Assembly: GCA_021802305.1 (NCBI GenBank)
Contig: JAKAAD010000046.1
Location: 1 to 7,943, forward strand
DNA: 7,943 nt
Direction of reading: 5' to 3'
Source of the DNA: a bacterium
Lineage (GTDB): Bacteria > Chlamydiota > Chlamydiia > Chlamydiales > Rhabdochlamydiaceae
The translations under genes were made by a program, and so were the position numbers. Positions 1-7,434 of this stretch are shown here, piece by piece. The notes under the pieces are model-generated. The model had not been told where the DNA came from, did not search any database, and saw nothing but the letters and a program-made list of their open reading frames with translations. The first letter of the stretch is position 1. Each line of letters starts with the position of its first letter.

Positions 1-64
1 CGATACCTTGTTCTCTAGACGGGTGAAGAAAAAAAAGACCCTAGTGACTCAAAAAAAGCGACTT

Positions 65-2026
65 ATGATTCATAGATTTTTAAGGCACATTCTCTTTTCG
101 TGCATACTCCTGCTGTTTGCCCCTTCTCTCTTTGCAAAACCTCTCCCTATTACTCAGAAAGAGACCAAAGGGAAAATTGAAGAGATCTTAAAAGCACACG
201 TCTGTCATCACGTGCTTACCAAGGAACTTATCGAGCGCGCCTTCTCGAACTTTCTCGAAGAAATCGACCCTAACAAAATCTATCTTTTAAATTCGGAAGT
301 AGCTCCTTGGAAACATCCTACGGAAGAGCTACTAGAAAAAACTCTCGTCGACTATCAAGAGGGGAATTTTTTCTCCTTTTATGAAATCTACGCTTTAATG
401 ATTCATGGGATTGAGCGAAGGCAACGCCTTGAAAAAGAGATTGCAAAGGCGACGCTTCCGGAACGCGTTACTTCTGCAGAATTCAAGGACTTGCAGTGGG
501 CAGGGAGCAAAGAGGAATTGCAAGAGCGGATTTTGCGCCTTAAATCTTTACAGGCCAAGGTTGCTGAGAAAGTGGTTACTCAAGAAAAAGAACAATTTTT
601 AAAGAGATTGGAAAAGAGGCGAAATTTGCGAGAAGCCAAGTTTTTGGATGGTGAGGAAAAGGAACAACTTGTTTTAGTGCACGTCTTAAAAGCGATCAGC
701 TCTGCTCTTGATTCTCAAACCCTCTACCTTACCCCCAATGAAGCAACGGCCTTAATGATGCAAGTGCAGCAAAAACTCTATGGCATTGGAGCACAGCTTC
801 GCGATGACTTAGATGGTCTTACCATCGTGAGATTTTTAGAAGGCGGCCCTGCCTCAAGGCATTCGAAGCTCAAAGAAGGCGATAAAATCATTGCTGTAAA
901 TCATGAACCTGTCCTAGGAATGGAGATCGAAGAAGCAGTTTCGTTGATTCGAGGCCCGATAGGCTCAAAAGTGCTCCTCACGATGATCAGAGGAGAACGA
1001 ACTTCTGAAGGCAAAAGCGAAGAACCTTTTGATGTTGAAATCACTCGGGGAGAAATTGTCCTGGAGGATTCTCGAGTAGAAACAACACTAGAGCCTTACG
1101 GAGATGGAATGATTGCGATTGCTCATCTCTTTTCTTTTTACCATGATGGGAAAAACTCTTCCGCTTCTGATCTTGCGGCTGCGATTCAATCCGTCAAACA
1201 AAAGTATTCCTTGAAGGGCATAATTTTAGATTTGAGAAATAATGGAGGAGGACAGCTTCAGCAAGCGGTAGCGGTCACTGGCCTTTTCATTTCCCCCGGA
1301 GTTGTCGTTTCGGTGAAAGACAATACGGAAAAGCTACAAAAATTGCGTCACGCAGAAAATAGCAAAATCTGGAGTGGGCCATTAATTGTACTTACGAATC
1401 GCTTGAGTGCTTCTGCAGCAGAAATCGTCGCACAAACGCTTCAAGAATATGGTAGGGCTATTGTCGTCGGAGATCCGGAAACCTTTGGGAAAGGGACATT
1501 TCAAAGCTTTACCTTAGAAGCTGCTAGCTATGGAAAAGTAAACCCCAAGGGGGAGTACAAAGTAACGAGAGGTTGGTATTATACAGTTTCAGGAAAAAGC
1601 CCGCAGCTCGTTGGAGTGCGCCCTCACATTATTGCTCCGGGGCCCTTTGCGGAAATGGAGATTGGAGAAAAGTATGCAAAGTATCCCGTCGGTACAGATG
1701 AGATTTCTGCCTCTTTTGAAGACGATCTTTCGGATCTCCCGCCCCTCTATCGTATCCAGCTGCAACACTACTACCACAAGCAAAAGCAAACTATTGAAAA
1801 AACGTATGAGACTTACATTGAGCAGCTCAGAAAAAACTCCTCCCTGCGCATTGAACAAAATACAGATTACAAGGCCTTTCTCTCAGAAATAGCCAAAAAG
1901 CGAGGTGGAGACGAAGAAGGAGCAAATACTTCACAGAGTGACCTCCAACTCCAAGAATCTCTTAACGTCATGAAGGATCTTCTCTTTATGTTACAAAGCA
2001 CTGCTTCAGAAAAAAGCGCTGCTTGA
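65..2026 (+). CDS. tsp: Tail-specific (C-terminal processing) protease, Tsp/Prc type, S41 family
   Basis: Exported serine protease that degrades or trims proteins from their C-termini, acting in the periplasm; the Chlamydia homologue CT441 has also been reported to act on host proteins. The 653-residue length fits the family (E. coli Prc about 680, CT441 about 650). Residues 1-24 are a signal peptide: basic start, hydrophobic core, likely cut after SLFA before KPLP. A helical N-domain follows to about 235, then a PDZ domain at about 238-312 opening with GIGAQL. The S41 core has the LDLRNNGGG motif at 388-396. The catalytic triad is read as Ser450 (in SASAAEI), Lys476 (in FGKG) and Gln480; the Ser-Lys spacing of 26 matches CT441 Ser455/Lys481. 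The C-terminus is helical and charged. I chose the ATG at 65 because it puts the signal peptide at the N-terminus. The frame stays open to the window edge, with possible GTG starts at 23 and 44 and TTG at 8. No clear Shine-Dalgarno sequence is visible. Confidence 0.93.
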   Translation: MIHRFLRHILFSCILLLFAPSLFAKPLPITQKETKGKIEEILKAHVCHHVLTKELIERAFSNFLEEIDPNKIYLLNSEVAPWKHPTEELLEKTLVDYQEGNFFSFYEIYALMIHGIERRQRLEKEIAKATLPERVTSAEFKDLQWAGSKEELQERILRLKSLQAKVAEKVVTQEKEQFLKRLEKRRNLREAKFLDGEEKEQLVLVHVLKAISSALDSQTLYLTPNEATALMMQVQQKLYGIGAQLRDDLDGLTIVRFLEGGPASRHSKLKEGDKIIAVNHEPVLGMEIEEAVSLIRGPIGSKVLLTMIRGERTSEGKSEEPFDVEITRGEIVLEDSRVETTLEPYGDGMIAIAHLFSFYHDGKNSSASDLAAAIQSVKQKYSLKGIILDLRNNGGGQLQQAVAVTGLFISPGVVVSVKDNTEKLQKLRHAENSKIWSGPLIVLTNRLSASAAEIVAQTLQEYGRAIVVGDPETFGKGTFQSFTLEAASYGKVNPKGEYKVTRGWYYTVSGKSPQLVGVRPHIIAPGPFAEMEIGEKYAKYPVGTDEISASFEDDLSDLPPLYRIQLQHYYHKQKQTIEKTYETYIEQLRKNSSLRIEQNTDYKAFLSEIAKKRGGDEEGANTSQSDLQLQESLNVMKDLLFMLQSTASEKSAA

Positions 2027-2070
2027 TTGCCATTGTGCACATGAGGAGAGAAGGGTGGGGTATGTGGACC

Positions 2071-2100
2071 TTAACGGTTGAAGAAACATCACTGTATGAG
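2071..2100 (+). promoter_or_regulatory. Possible weak promoter before gltX
   Basis: The 120 bases between tsp and gltX hold no convincing gene. The best sigma-70-like match is TTAACG (2071-2076) and TATGAG (2095-2100) with an 18-base spacer, four of six consensus matches in each box. This is only a candidate: chance matches of this quality are common, and gltX could instead be read through from tsp. Confidence 0.25.
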
Positions 2101-2146
2101 AGCAAACCTTTGCAATCTAACTGAAAAGCCTGCAAAATTCTTTGCC

Positions 2147-3652
2147 ATGAAGACTGTTCGTGTACGCATTGCTCCCTCTCCGACAGGAGATCCTCATGTT
2201 GGGACCGCATATATCGCTCTATTTAATCTTATTTTTGCGCGTCATTTTGGAGGGACGTTCATCCTGCGCATCGAAGATACCGATCGCACGCGCAGCCGAC
2301 CGGAATACGAGCAGAGCATCTACGATGCCCTCCATTGGTTAAATATCCGGTGGGATGAGGGGCCGGATGTGGGTGGTCCGTATGGACCCTATCGACAATC
2401 GGAGCGCACGGAAATCTATCAAAAATATTGCCAGGAGCTCTTGGATAACGGAAAGGCATACAAGTGCTTTGCAACAACTGAAGAGCTTGCCGAGATGCGA
2501 GAAATGGCAAGCAAACTGGGAAGCCGCGTGGGGTACGATCGTAGGTATCGCAATTTGAGTCCAGAAGAGGTGAGGGCACTGGAAAAAGAGGGGCGGCCTT
2601 ATGTAGTGCGATTGAAGGTTCCCTTGACGGGTGAGTGCACTTTTGAAGATGCCGTCAAAGGGCGCATTGCGACCCCTTGGGCAGATGTCGATGATCAAAT
2701 CCTTCTAAAATCCGATGGATTTCCTACATACCACCTCGCAAATGTCGTAGATGATCATCTTATGGGCATTACCCACGTCATTCGCGGGGATGAGTGGATG
2801 AGTTCTACGCCTAAACACATTTTGCTCTATGAATCCTTTGGATGGACTCCACCTACCTTTTACCACATGCCGCTTCTTTTGGGACGAGATAATAAGAAGT
2901 TGTCCAAACGACGCAATCCCACGTCAATTTTTTACTACCGAGATAGCGGTTATTTGCCGGAAGCCTTGGTCAATTTCCTCACCTTGATGGGGTATCACAT
3001 GGCAGAAGAAAAGGAAATCTATCCGCTGCAAGAACTCATCGAGACGTTTGATCCCAAGCGCATAGGGTCGTCTGGTGCCTATTTTGACATCCAAAAGCTC
3101 GATTGGCTCAATCAGCAAACGTTGATGCGATCGATCAAAGAAGAACAACTGTGGGATGAGCTGAAAAAATGGTTGTTCAACGATGTATTTATGCAAAAGC
3201 TCATGCCACTCGTGCATACGCGCATGAAGACATTTGCGGAGTTCATGGAACTTTGTGCCTTCTTTTTCATAGAGCATTTAGAATATACGCCTGAAATGCT
3301 CTGTCCTTCGCAAATTGCGCAAGATAAAGCGGCCATGATACTACAAGCGATCATTTGGAGTTTGGACGAGCGAGAAGATTGGGGAAGAGAGGGAATAGAA
3401 GCAGCTTCCCATGAAGTTGCCAACGCCTTTTCAGTGAATCACAAAAAAGTTGTGATACCGATCCTGTACGTTGCTTTTACGGGGAAACGACAGGGACCTC
3501 CCCTTTATGATGCCGTGGAATTGTTGGGAAAAGGTCGTGCGCGAGCAAGGCTTTTGCATGCCATGGCACTTCTTGGCGGCGTTTCTAGTAAAAAAATGGC
3601 TCTCCTTACCAAAGCATGGAAGCAACGAGAGTGCGCCGCTATTTTTGTATGA
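2147..3652 (+). CDS. gltX: Glutamyl-tRNA synthetase, class I
   Basis: Cytoplasmic enzyme that charges tRNA-Glu with glutamate using ATP. The 501 residues have the full family layout. The Rossmann active site starts at the N-terminus with PSPTGDPHVGT (10-20), which holds the HIGH-type motif. The KMSKS-type motif is KLSKR at 251-255. A helical anticodon-binding region fills the C-terminal third. The knuckle that binds zinc in E. coli GluRS is degenerate: only Cys107 remains, and the other positions read Ala109, Tyr134 and Asn136. Chlamydiae known to me lack GlnRS, so this enzyme is probably non-discriminating, also charging tRNA-Gln with Glu for later amidation by GatCAB; that is inference. I chose the ATG at 2147 because MKTVRVRIAPSPTG is the usual GluRS N-terminus. 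In-frame TTG at 2078 and ATG at 2096 would add 23 or 17 unconserved residues. The Shine-Dalgarno sequence is poor at all three. The stop overlaps the next start as ATGA. Confidence 0.97.
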   Translation: MKTVRVRIAPSPTGDPHVGTAYIALFNLIFARHFGGTFILRIEDTDRTRSRPEYEQSIYDALHWLNIRWDEGPDVGGPYGPYRQSERTEIYQKYCQELLDNGKAYKCFATTEELAEMREMASKLGSRVGYDRRYRNLSPEEVRALEKEGRPYVVRLKVPLTGECTFEDAVKGRIATPWADVDDQILLKSDGFPTYHLANVVDDHLMGITHVIRGDEWMSSTPKHILLYESFGWTPPTFYHMPLLLGRDNKKLSKRRNPTSIFYYRDSGYLPEALVNFLTLMGYHMAEEKEIYPLQELIETFDPKRIGSSGAYFDIQKLDWLNQQTLMRSIKEEQLWDELKKWLFNDVFMQKLMPLVHTRMKTFAEFMELCAFFFIEHLEYTPEMLCPSQIAQDKAAMILQAIIWSLDEREDWGREGIEAASHEVANAFSVNHKKVVIPILYVAFTGKRQGPPLYDAVELLGKGRARARLLHAMALLGGVSSKKMALLTKAWKQRECAAIFV

Positions 3653-4806
3653 ATTCTTGTATGACAGCTCCTCCTTCTCGATATAGTAAACATGCTCCTG
3701 CCATTGCTAAGGTAAAGTTGCGCTTTCCATTAACAAAGAGCGGTTCTTCTAAAAATACACAGCATATCGTCTTGGATACTCGAGAGCTTTCTCTGCAATT
3801 TGATGTGGGTGATTCTGTGGGAATTTATCCGCAAAATGATCCCATTCTTGTGGATCACATTCTTTCCACTGTACGAGCAACAGGAGAAGAAATCATCGTC
3901 GATCCCAAAACAATCACGCAGATATCCGTAAGAGAGTTCTTCACGCACAAGGCAAATCTTTCTCGGCTCACTTCTTCCTTTCTCAAACTTTTCTACGAAC
4001 GAGGTTCTTCTTCTTTTTTAGAACCGCTTCTACAAAAGGAAAATAGAGAAATCCTAGTGCGCTATTTGCAAGAACACGATCCGCTTGCACTTCTCAAAGA
4101 AATGAAAGATGTAGCGATTCCTTTGCAAGATCTCTGCAATGCATTTTCCCCGCTCCTTCCGCGCTTTTATTCTATTGCCTCTTCTCCATGCATGCATCCC
4201 GATGAAGTCCATCTCGTCGTTGCCCTCTTTACATACACGCATTCCGGGGAGAAACGCTATGGAGTTGCGAGTCATTTTTTAAATACACTGGTGCAAGAAA
4301 AAGTTACTCCCATTCCTCTCTTCGTACAGCCTGCTCATCAATTTCGCCTTACGCAGAATGATCATGCTCCCATCATCATGATTGGTCCGGGTGCAGGAAT
4401 TGCTCCCTTTCGGGCATTTTTGCAAGAACGCATCGCGCGTAATGCCCCGGGAAAGAATTGGCTCTTTTTTGGCGAGCGCAATCGCGCGACAGACTTTTTT
4501 TATCAAGAGTTTTTCGAAGAGCTCGCCGTGCAAAAAAAACTCAAATTAGATCTCGCTTTTTCCCGAGATCAATCGGAAAAAGTATATGTACAACATCGCA
4601 TGCAAGAACAAGCCAAAATGTTGTGGGAATGGTTACAAGAAGGTGCGTATCTTTACGTTTGTGGAGATGCAGAGCACATGGCAAAAGATGTCGAAGCAAC
4701 CCTTCATGGCATTGCAAAAGAGCAGGGAGGAATGAGCGAAGAACAAGCCGCATCCTATTTCAAAACGCTTCGGCTAGAGAATCGCTATATGCGCGATGTG
4801 TATTGA
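3649..4806 (+). CDS. cysJ: CysJ-like NADPH:flavin reductase half (FAD and NADPH domains, no FMN domain)
   Basis: Resembles the C-terminal two thirds of the sulfite reductase flavoprotein CysJ and the diflavin/ferredoxin-NADP reductase superfamily. It should take electrons from NADPH onto FAD. FAD-binding signatures are RFYS at 172-175 and GVAS at 205-208. The NADPH-binding signature GPGAGIAPFR is at 246-255, with GERN at 275-278. Downstream come SRDQ-EKVYVQ (2'-phosphate recognition), YVCGDAEHMAKDVE, and the C-terminal RYMRDVY ending in the Tyr expected to stack on FAD. E. coli CysJ is 599 residues with an N-terminal FMN flavodoxin domain; here only 385 residues exist and the flavodoxin domain is absent. 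No cysI is in the window, so sulfite as the final acceptor is unproven and the true partner is unknown. I chose the ATG at 3649 because it forms an ATGA overlap with the gltX stop, suggesting translational coupling. ATG 3616 and ATG 3661 are alternatives. The 3' end overlaps ddl on the other strand by 22 bases. Confidence 0.88.
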   Translation: MNSCMTAPPSRYSKHAPAIAKVKLRFPLTKSGSSKNTQHIVLDTRELSLQFDVGDSVGIYPQNDPILVDHILSTVRATGEEIIVDPKTITQISVREFFTHKANLSRLTSSFLKLFYERGSSSFLEPLLQKENREILVRYLQEHDPLALLKEMKDVAIPLQDLCNAFSPLLPRFYSIASSPCMHPDEVHLVVALFTYTHSGEKRYGVASHFLNTLVQEKVTPIPLFVQPAHQFRLTQNDHAPIIMIGPGAGIAPFRAFLQERIARNAPGKNWLFFGERNRATDFFYQEFFEELAVQKKLKLDLAFSRDQSEKVYVQHRMQEQAKMLWEWLQEGAYLYVCGDAEHMAKDVEATLHGIAKEQGGMSEEQAASYFKTLRLENRYMRDVY

Positions 4807-5909
4807 TGGCGTTCAAGGGCTAGTGCAATCAAACGGTCTAAGAGTTCCGAAAACGGAATTCCACTTGCTTTCCAAAGGGAAGGGAATGTGCTGTGCGGCG
4901 TATAGCCCGGAATTGTATTCATTTCGCTGATGTAAAGATTTTCCCGCTCATCGTAGAGAAAATCGATTCGAGCTGTTCCATCGCAACACAGCGTTTTGTA
5001 AGCTTGAAGAGAGAGTGCTTGTATCTGAGTGGAGAGTTCTTGAGAAATGTTTGCAGGGAATGAGTACGAAGGGCCTGCAATGTACTTAGCATCGAAGGTA
5101 TAAAATGGGGTAGTGAGATGGATCTCGCCAACGATGGATGGAATAGGATGCTCATTGCCCAATACGGCACATTGAAATTCATGGCCAATAGCCGCTTTTT
5201 CTACGAGAATCTTCGAATCATAAGCAAAAGCAAGCGAAAGCGCGTTGGCAAACGAAGCTTCTTCAAGGACCTTTGTGACCCCAACAGAAGATCCGAGATT
5301 GGCCGGTTTGATGAAGAAAGGCAATCCAAATTCTTTTTCTAGCATAGCAAAAGAGGGGGAAGGTTCATGGGCATGAAAAACGTGGTAAGGCACAACAGGG
5401 AGATTTGCTTCGCGAAGAAGTCGTTTCGTCACATCTTTATCCATTCCTATTGCACTGCCTAATACCCGTGCACCTACAAAAGGAAGATTCCAGAGCTGAA
5501 GGAGCCCTTGCAATATTCCGTCTTCTCCATAGGGTCCATGTAGGACGGGGAAAATGACATCGAAAGAGAGAGGAGTAGCTAAGCGATCTCCGCGAAAAGG
5601 GTAAAGAGTTCCATCGAAAGAGGAGATCAGTGAACAATTTGGATGCGCTAGGCGTACTCGTTTGGGATTGCTAGCATGTTCTAAAAAAGAGTCTCGCTCA
5701 TATAGGTGCCACTTGCCCTGTTTGTCGATTCCTATTAAAGTGATGTCGTATTTTTCGTTATCGAGATGTTCGAGAACCCCTTTTGCGGAGATGAGAGAAA
5801 CTTCATGTTCGGCAGATTTCCCGCCAAAAAGAACCCCAAGGCGTAATTTTCCTCTTCTTGCCAAGGTGGGAACGGTGGGAGCTTTGGGAAATAGCTGTGA
5901 CGTGCGCAT
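4785..5909 (-). CDS. ddl: D-alanine--D-alanine ligase, stand-alone
   Basis: Cytoplasmic ATP-grasp enzyme that joins two D-alanines to make the D-Ala-D-Ala end of the peptidoglycan precursor; it is the D-cycloserine target family. The 374 residues carry all the main motifs: LFGGKSAEHEVS (27-38, with Glu36 equivalent to E. coli DdlB Glu15), HGPYGEDG (124-131), GSAIGMDK (151-158), KPANLGSSVG (201-210), RIDF (314-317) and EMNTIPGYTPHS (329-340). Tyr282 in the omega loop sits where DdlB has Tyr216, favouring D-Ala over the D-lactate specificity of Van ligases. Residues 1-20 form a Pro/Arg-containing extension before the usual KLRLGVLFGG start; TTG at Leu16 is the only alternative I see close to the core. 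In Chlamydia, Ddl is the C-terminal half of a MurC-Ddl fusion, but here nothing MurC-like precedes it. The gene is divergent from murA and tail-to-tail with the cysJ-like gene. Confidence 0.96.
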   Translation of the reverse strand: MRTSQLFPKAPTVPTLARRGKLRLGVLFGGKSAEHEVSLISAKGVLEHLDNEKYDITLIGIDKQGKWHLYERDSFLEHASNPKRVRLAHPNCSLISSFDGTLYPFRGDRLATPLSFDVIFPVLHGPYGEDGILQGLLQLWNLPFVGARVLGSAIGMDKDVTKRLLREANLPVVPYHVFHAHEPSPSFAMLEKEFGLPFFIKPANLGSSVGVTKVLEEASFANALSLAFAYDSKILVEKAAIGHEFQCAVLGNEHPIPSIVGEIHLTTPFYTFDAKYIAGPSYSFPANISQELSTQIQALSLQAYKTLCCDGTARIDFLYDERENLYISEMNTIPGYTPHSTFPSLWKASGIPFSELLDRLIALALERHQYTSRI

Positions 5910-5988
5910 GTAATCTTAGTATGCAAAAAATGGATCGCGCACTGCAAGTTGATTTATACACAGGGAACCGGAACAATGAGAAGTGGGT
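5910..5988. promoter_or_regulatory. Divergent ddl-murA start region
   Basis: These 79 bases separate two divergent peptidoglycan genes and must carry the start signals for both unless transcription comes from elsewhere. For murA a possible -10 box is TATACA at 5955-5960, with only a weak -35 (TGGATC, 5931-5936, 18-base spacer). A Shine-Dalgarno-like GAGAAG lies at 5978-5983, five bases before the ATG at 5989. For ddl I see no convincing -35/-10 pair or strong ribosome site on the minus strand. No operator-like inverted repeat stands out. Confidence 0.45.
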
Positions 5989-7365
5989 ATGACTAGAGAC
6001 GTCTTGAGGATCAAAGGGGGGAAACCTCTTGAAGGGCACATCAAAGCGGCAGGAGCAAAAAATGCGATTACGAAATTGCTCGTTGCTTCTCTTCTTTCTG
6101 ATCGCAAATGCAGATTTACCAATGTTCCGGACATCCATGAAGTCGAGATTACCGTTGCCCTCTGCAGAGAGATTGGTTCTGATATCAATTGGGATCGCTC
6201 TGAAGGCGTCATTGAAATAGTCACTAAAGAATTGAAAACTTCCTACATTCCTCAACGATTTTCCGGATCGAATCGCGTGCCTATTTTGATGATCGGCGCG
6301 TTGTTAGGGCGCACGGATGAAGACATCATCGTTCCTACAGCTGGGGGCTGCAACATTGGCAAACGGCCTATCGACTTTCACATTGCAGCGCTAGAAAAAC
6401 TTGGCGCACAGATTGAGCATCGCAACATGAAGAAAGAAGGCGCCTATTTTGCGCGCGCCCATTATGGACTCACAGGCACTTTGATCGAACTCCCCTATCC
6501 TTCCGTGGGTGCAACGGAGAACGCGCTTCTTGCTTCTGTACGTGCAAAGGGGACAACCGTGATTAAAAATGCTGCTGTGGAACCTGAGATCATCGACCTC
6601 ATTCTCTTTTTGCAAAAGCTAGGCGTTGCGATTGCCATTGATGAAAATCGCACGATTCGCATTCACCACACGACGCGCTTTTATGATGTGGAACACCACG
6701 TGCTTCCCGATCGGATTGAAATTGCTTCTTACGCAATGCTCGCCATCAGCACAAAAGGACGCGTTTTCATTGAAGGAGCGCAGCATCAACCGTTGATCGC
6801 CTTTCTCAATGCATTGAGAGAAGTGCACGCGGGATTTGAAATTAAACGTGATGGCATCTCGTTTTTCTACAATGGCCATTTGAAGGGAGGCATTCATTTA
6901 GAAACCGATGTGCATCCTGGATTTTTAACAGATTGGCAACAACCCTTTGTTGCCATGCTTACCCAAACGCATGGTGCTTCTGTAGTGCACGAAACAGTCT
7001 ATGAAAATCGCTTTGGGTATACAGAAGCGCTCAAACACATGGGGGCGGATATCCAGCCATTCACCCAGTGTTTAGGAGGAAAAACTTGTCGGTTTGCGCA
7101 GTGCAATTATCCTCATAGCATTGTTGTGAAAGGGCCTACACCTCTTGTGTCATCTGATATGGCTATTCCCGACCTCAGAGCCGGATTTGCCTATGTGATG
7201 GCAGCACTCCTTACTCCTGACGTCTCTCATATATCAGGAGTTCATTTTCTCGACCGTGGTTACGAGCGCATTGATCAAAAATTACTCTCTCTAGGCGCAG
7301 ATATCGTTCGTGCTTCCGCAGAAGAATGGAGCACAGAAAAAGTTGCAGTTGGCGGAGTAGTGTAA
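5989..7365 (+). CDS. murA: UDP-N-acetylglucosamine 1-carboxyvinyltransferase (MurA)
   Basis: Catalyses the first committed step of peptidoglycan synthesis in the cytoplasm, moving enolpyruvate from PEP to UDP-GlcNAc. The 458 residues form the usual two EPSP-synthase-like domains. Key residues are visible: Lys24-Asn25 in GAKNA (E. coli Lys22/Asn23), Cys121 in GGCNIGKRP (E. coli Cys115, the fosfomycin-reactive residue), Arg126 (Arg120), Asp315 in TDWQQ (Asp305), Arg in YENRFG (Arg331) and Arg397 in DLRAGF. C. trachomatis MurA has Asp instead of the catalytic Cys; this one keeps Cys. Relative to E. coli there is an insert of about 15 residues near 361-377 holding Cys361, Cys367 and Cys372. From memory the Chlamydia enzyme has a similar insert, so this looks like the vertical chlamydial orthologue. 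I chose the ATG at 5989 because GAGAAG lies five bases upstream; GTG at 5983 would add two residues. A weak hairpin follows the stop. Confidence 0.97.
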   Translation: MTRDVLRIKGGKPLEGHIKAAGAKNAITKLLVASLLSDRKCRFTNVPDIHEVEITVALCREIGSDINWDRSEGVIEIVTKELKTSYIPQRFSGSNRVPILMIGALLGRTDEDIIVPTAGGCNIGKRPIDFHIAALEKLGAQIEHRNMKKEGAYFARAHYGLTGTLIELPYPSVGATENALLASVRAKGTTVIKNAAVEPEIIDLILFLQKLGVAIAIDENRTIRIHHTTRFYDVEHHVLPDRIEIASYAMLAISTKGRVFIEGAQHQPLIAFLNALREVHAGFEIKRDGISFFYNGHLKGGIHLETDVHPGFLTDWQQPFVAMLTQTHGASVVHETVYENRFGYTEALKHMGADIQPFTQCLGGKTCRFAQCNYPHSIVVKGPTPLVSSDMAIPDLRAGFAYVMAALLTPDVSHISGVHFLDRGYERIDQKLLSLGADIVRASAEEWSTEKVAVGGVV

Positions 7366-7383
7366 AAAGCCATACAAGTGATT

Positions 7384-7403
7384 TTCTTCCTTTACAGGAA
7401 GAA
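7384..7403 (+). terminator. Hairpin after murA, possible weak terminator
   Basis: TTCTTCC (7384-7390) pairs perfectly with GGAAGAA (7397-7403) around a six-base loop, 18 bases after the murA stop codon. The stem is AT-rich and the following TTGCTCTGC is not a true T-run, so intrinsic termination would be inefficient. It could equally be a chance hairpin or an mRNA-stability element. Confidence 0.3.
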
Positions 7404-7434
7404 TTGCTCTGCATTATCGTAACCTTTCACATAA

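Noticed and set aside
8..64. Lys-rich N-terminal extension of tsp from TTG 8, GTG 23 or GTG 44
   Set aside because: It would bury the clear signal peptide behind 7 to 19 extra residues; the ATG at 65 is simpler, though the frame is open to the window edge.
1589..1892. Opposite-strand and shifted frames within tsp, and similar long shadow frames inside gltX, ddl and murA
   Set aside because: They lie wholly within well-recognised genes, have no family features and reflect the codon pattern of the true frame.
2041..2124. 27-codon frame starting ATG between tsp and gltX
   Set aside because: Too short, no ribosome site and no recognisable similarity; it overlaps the possible gltX leader.
3616..3648. 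Upstream ATG 3616 as the cysJ-like start
   Set aside because: It adds an unconserved stretch inside the gltX coding end; ATG 3649 gives the typical ATGA stop-start overlap.
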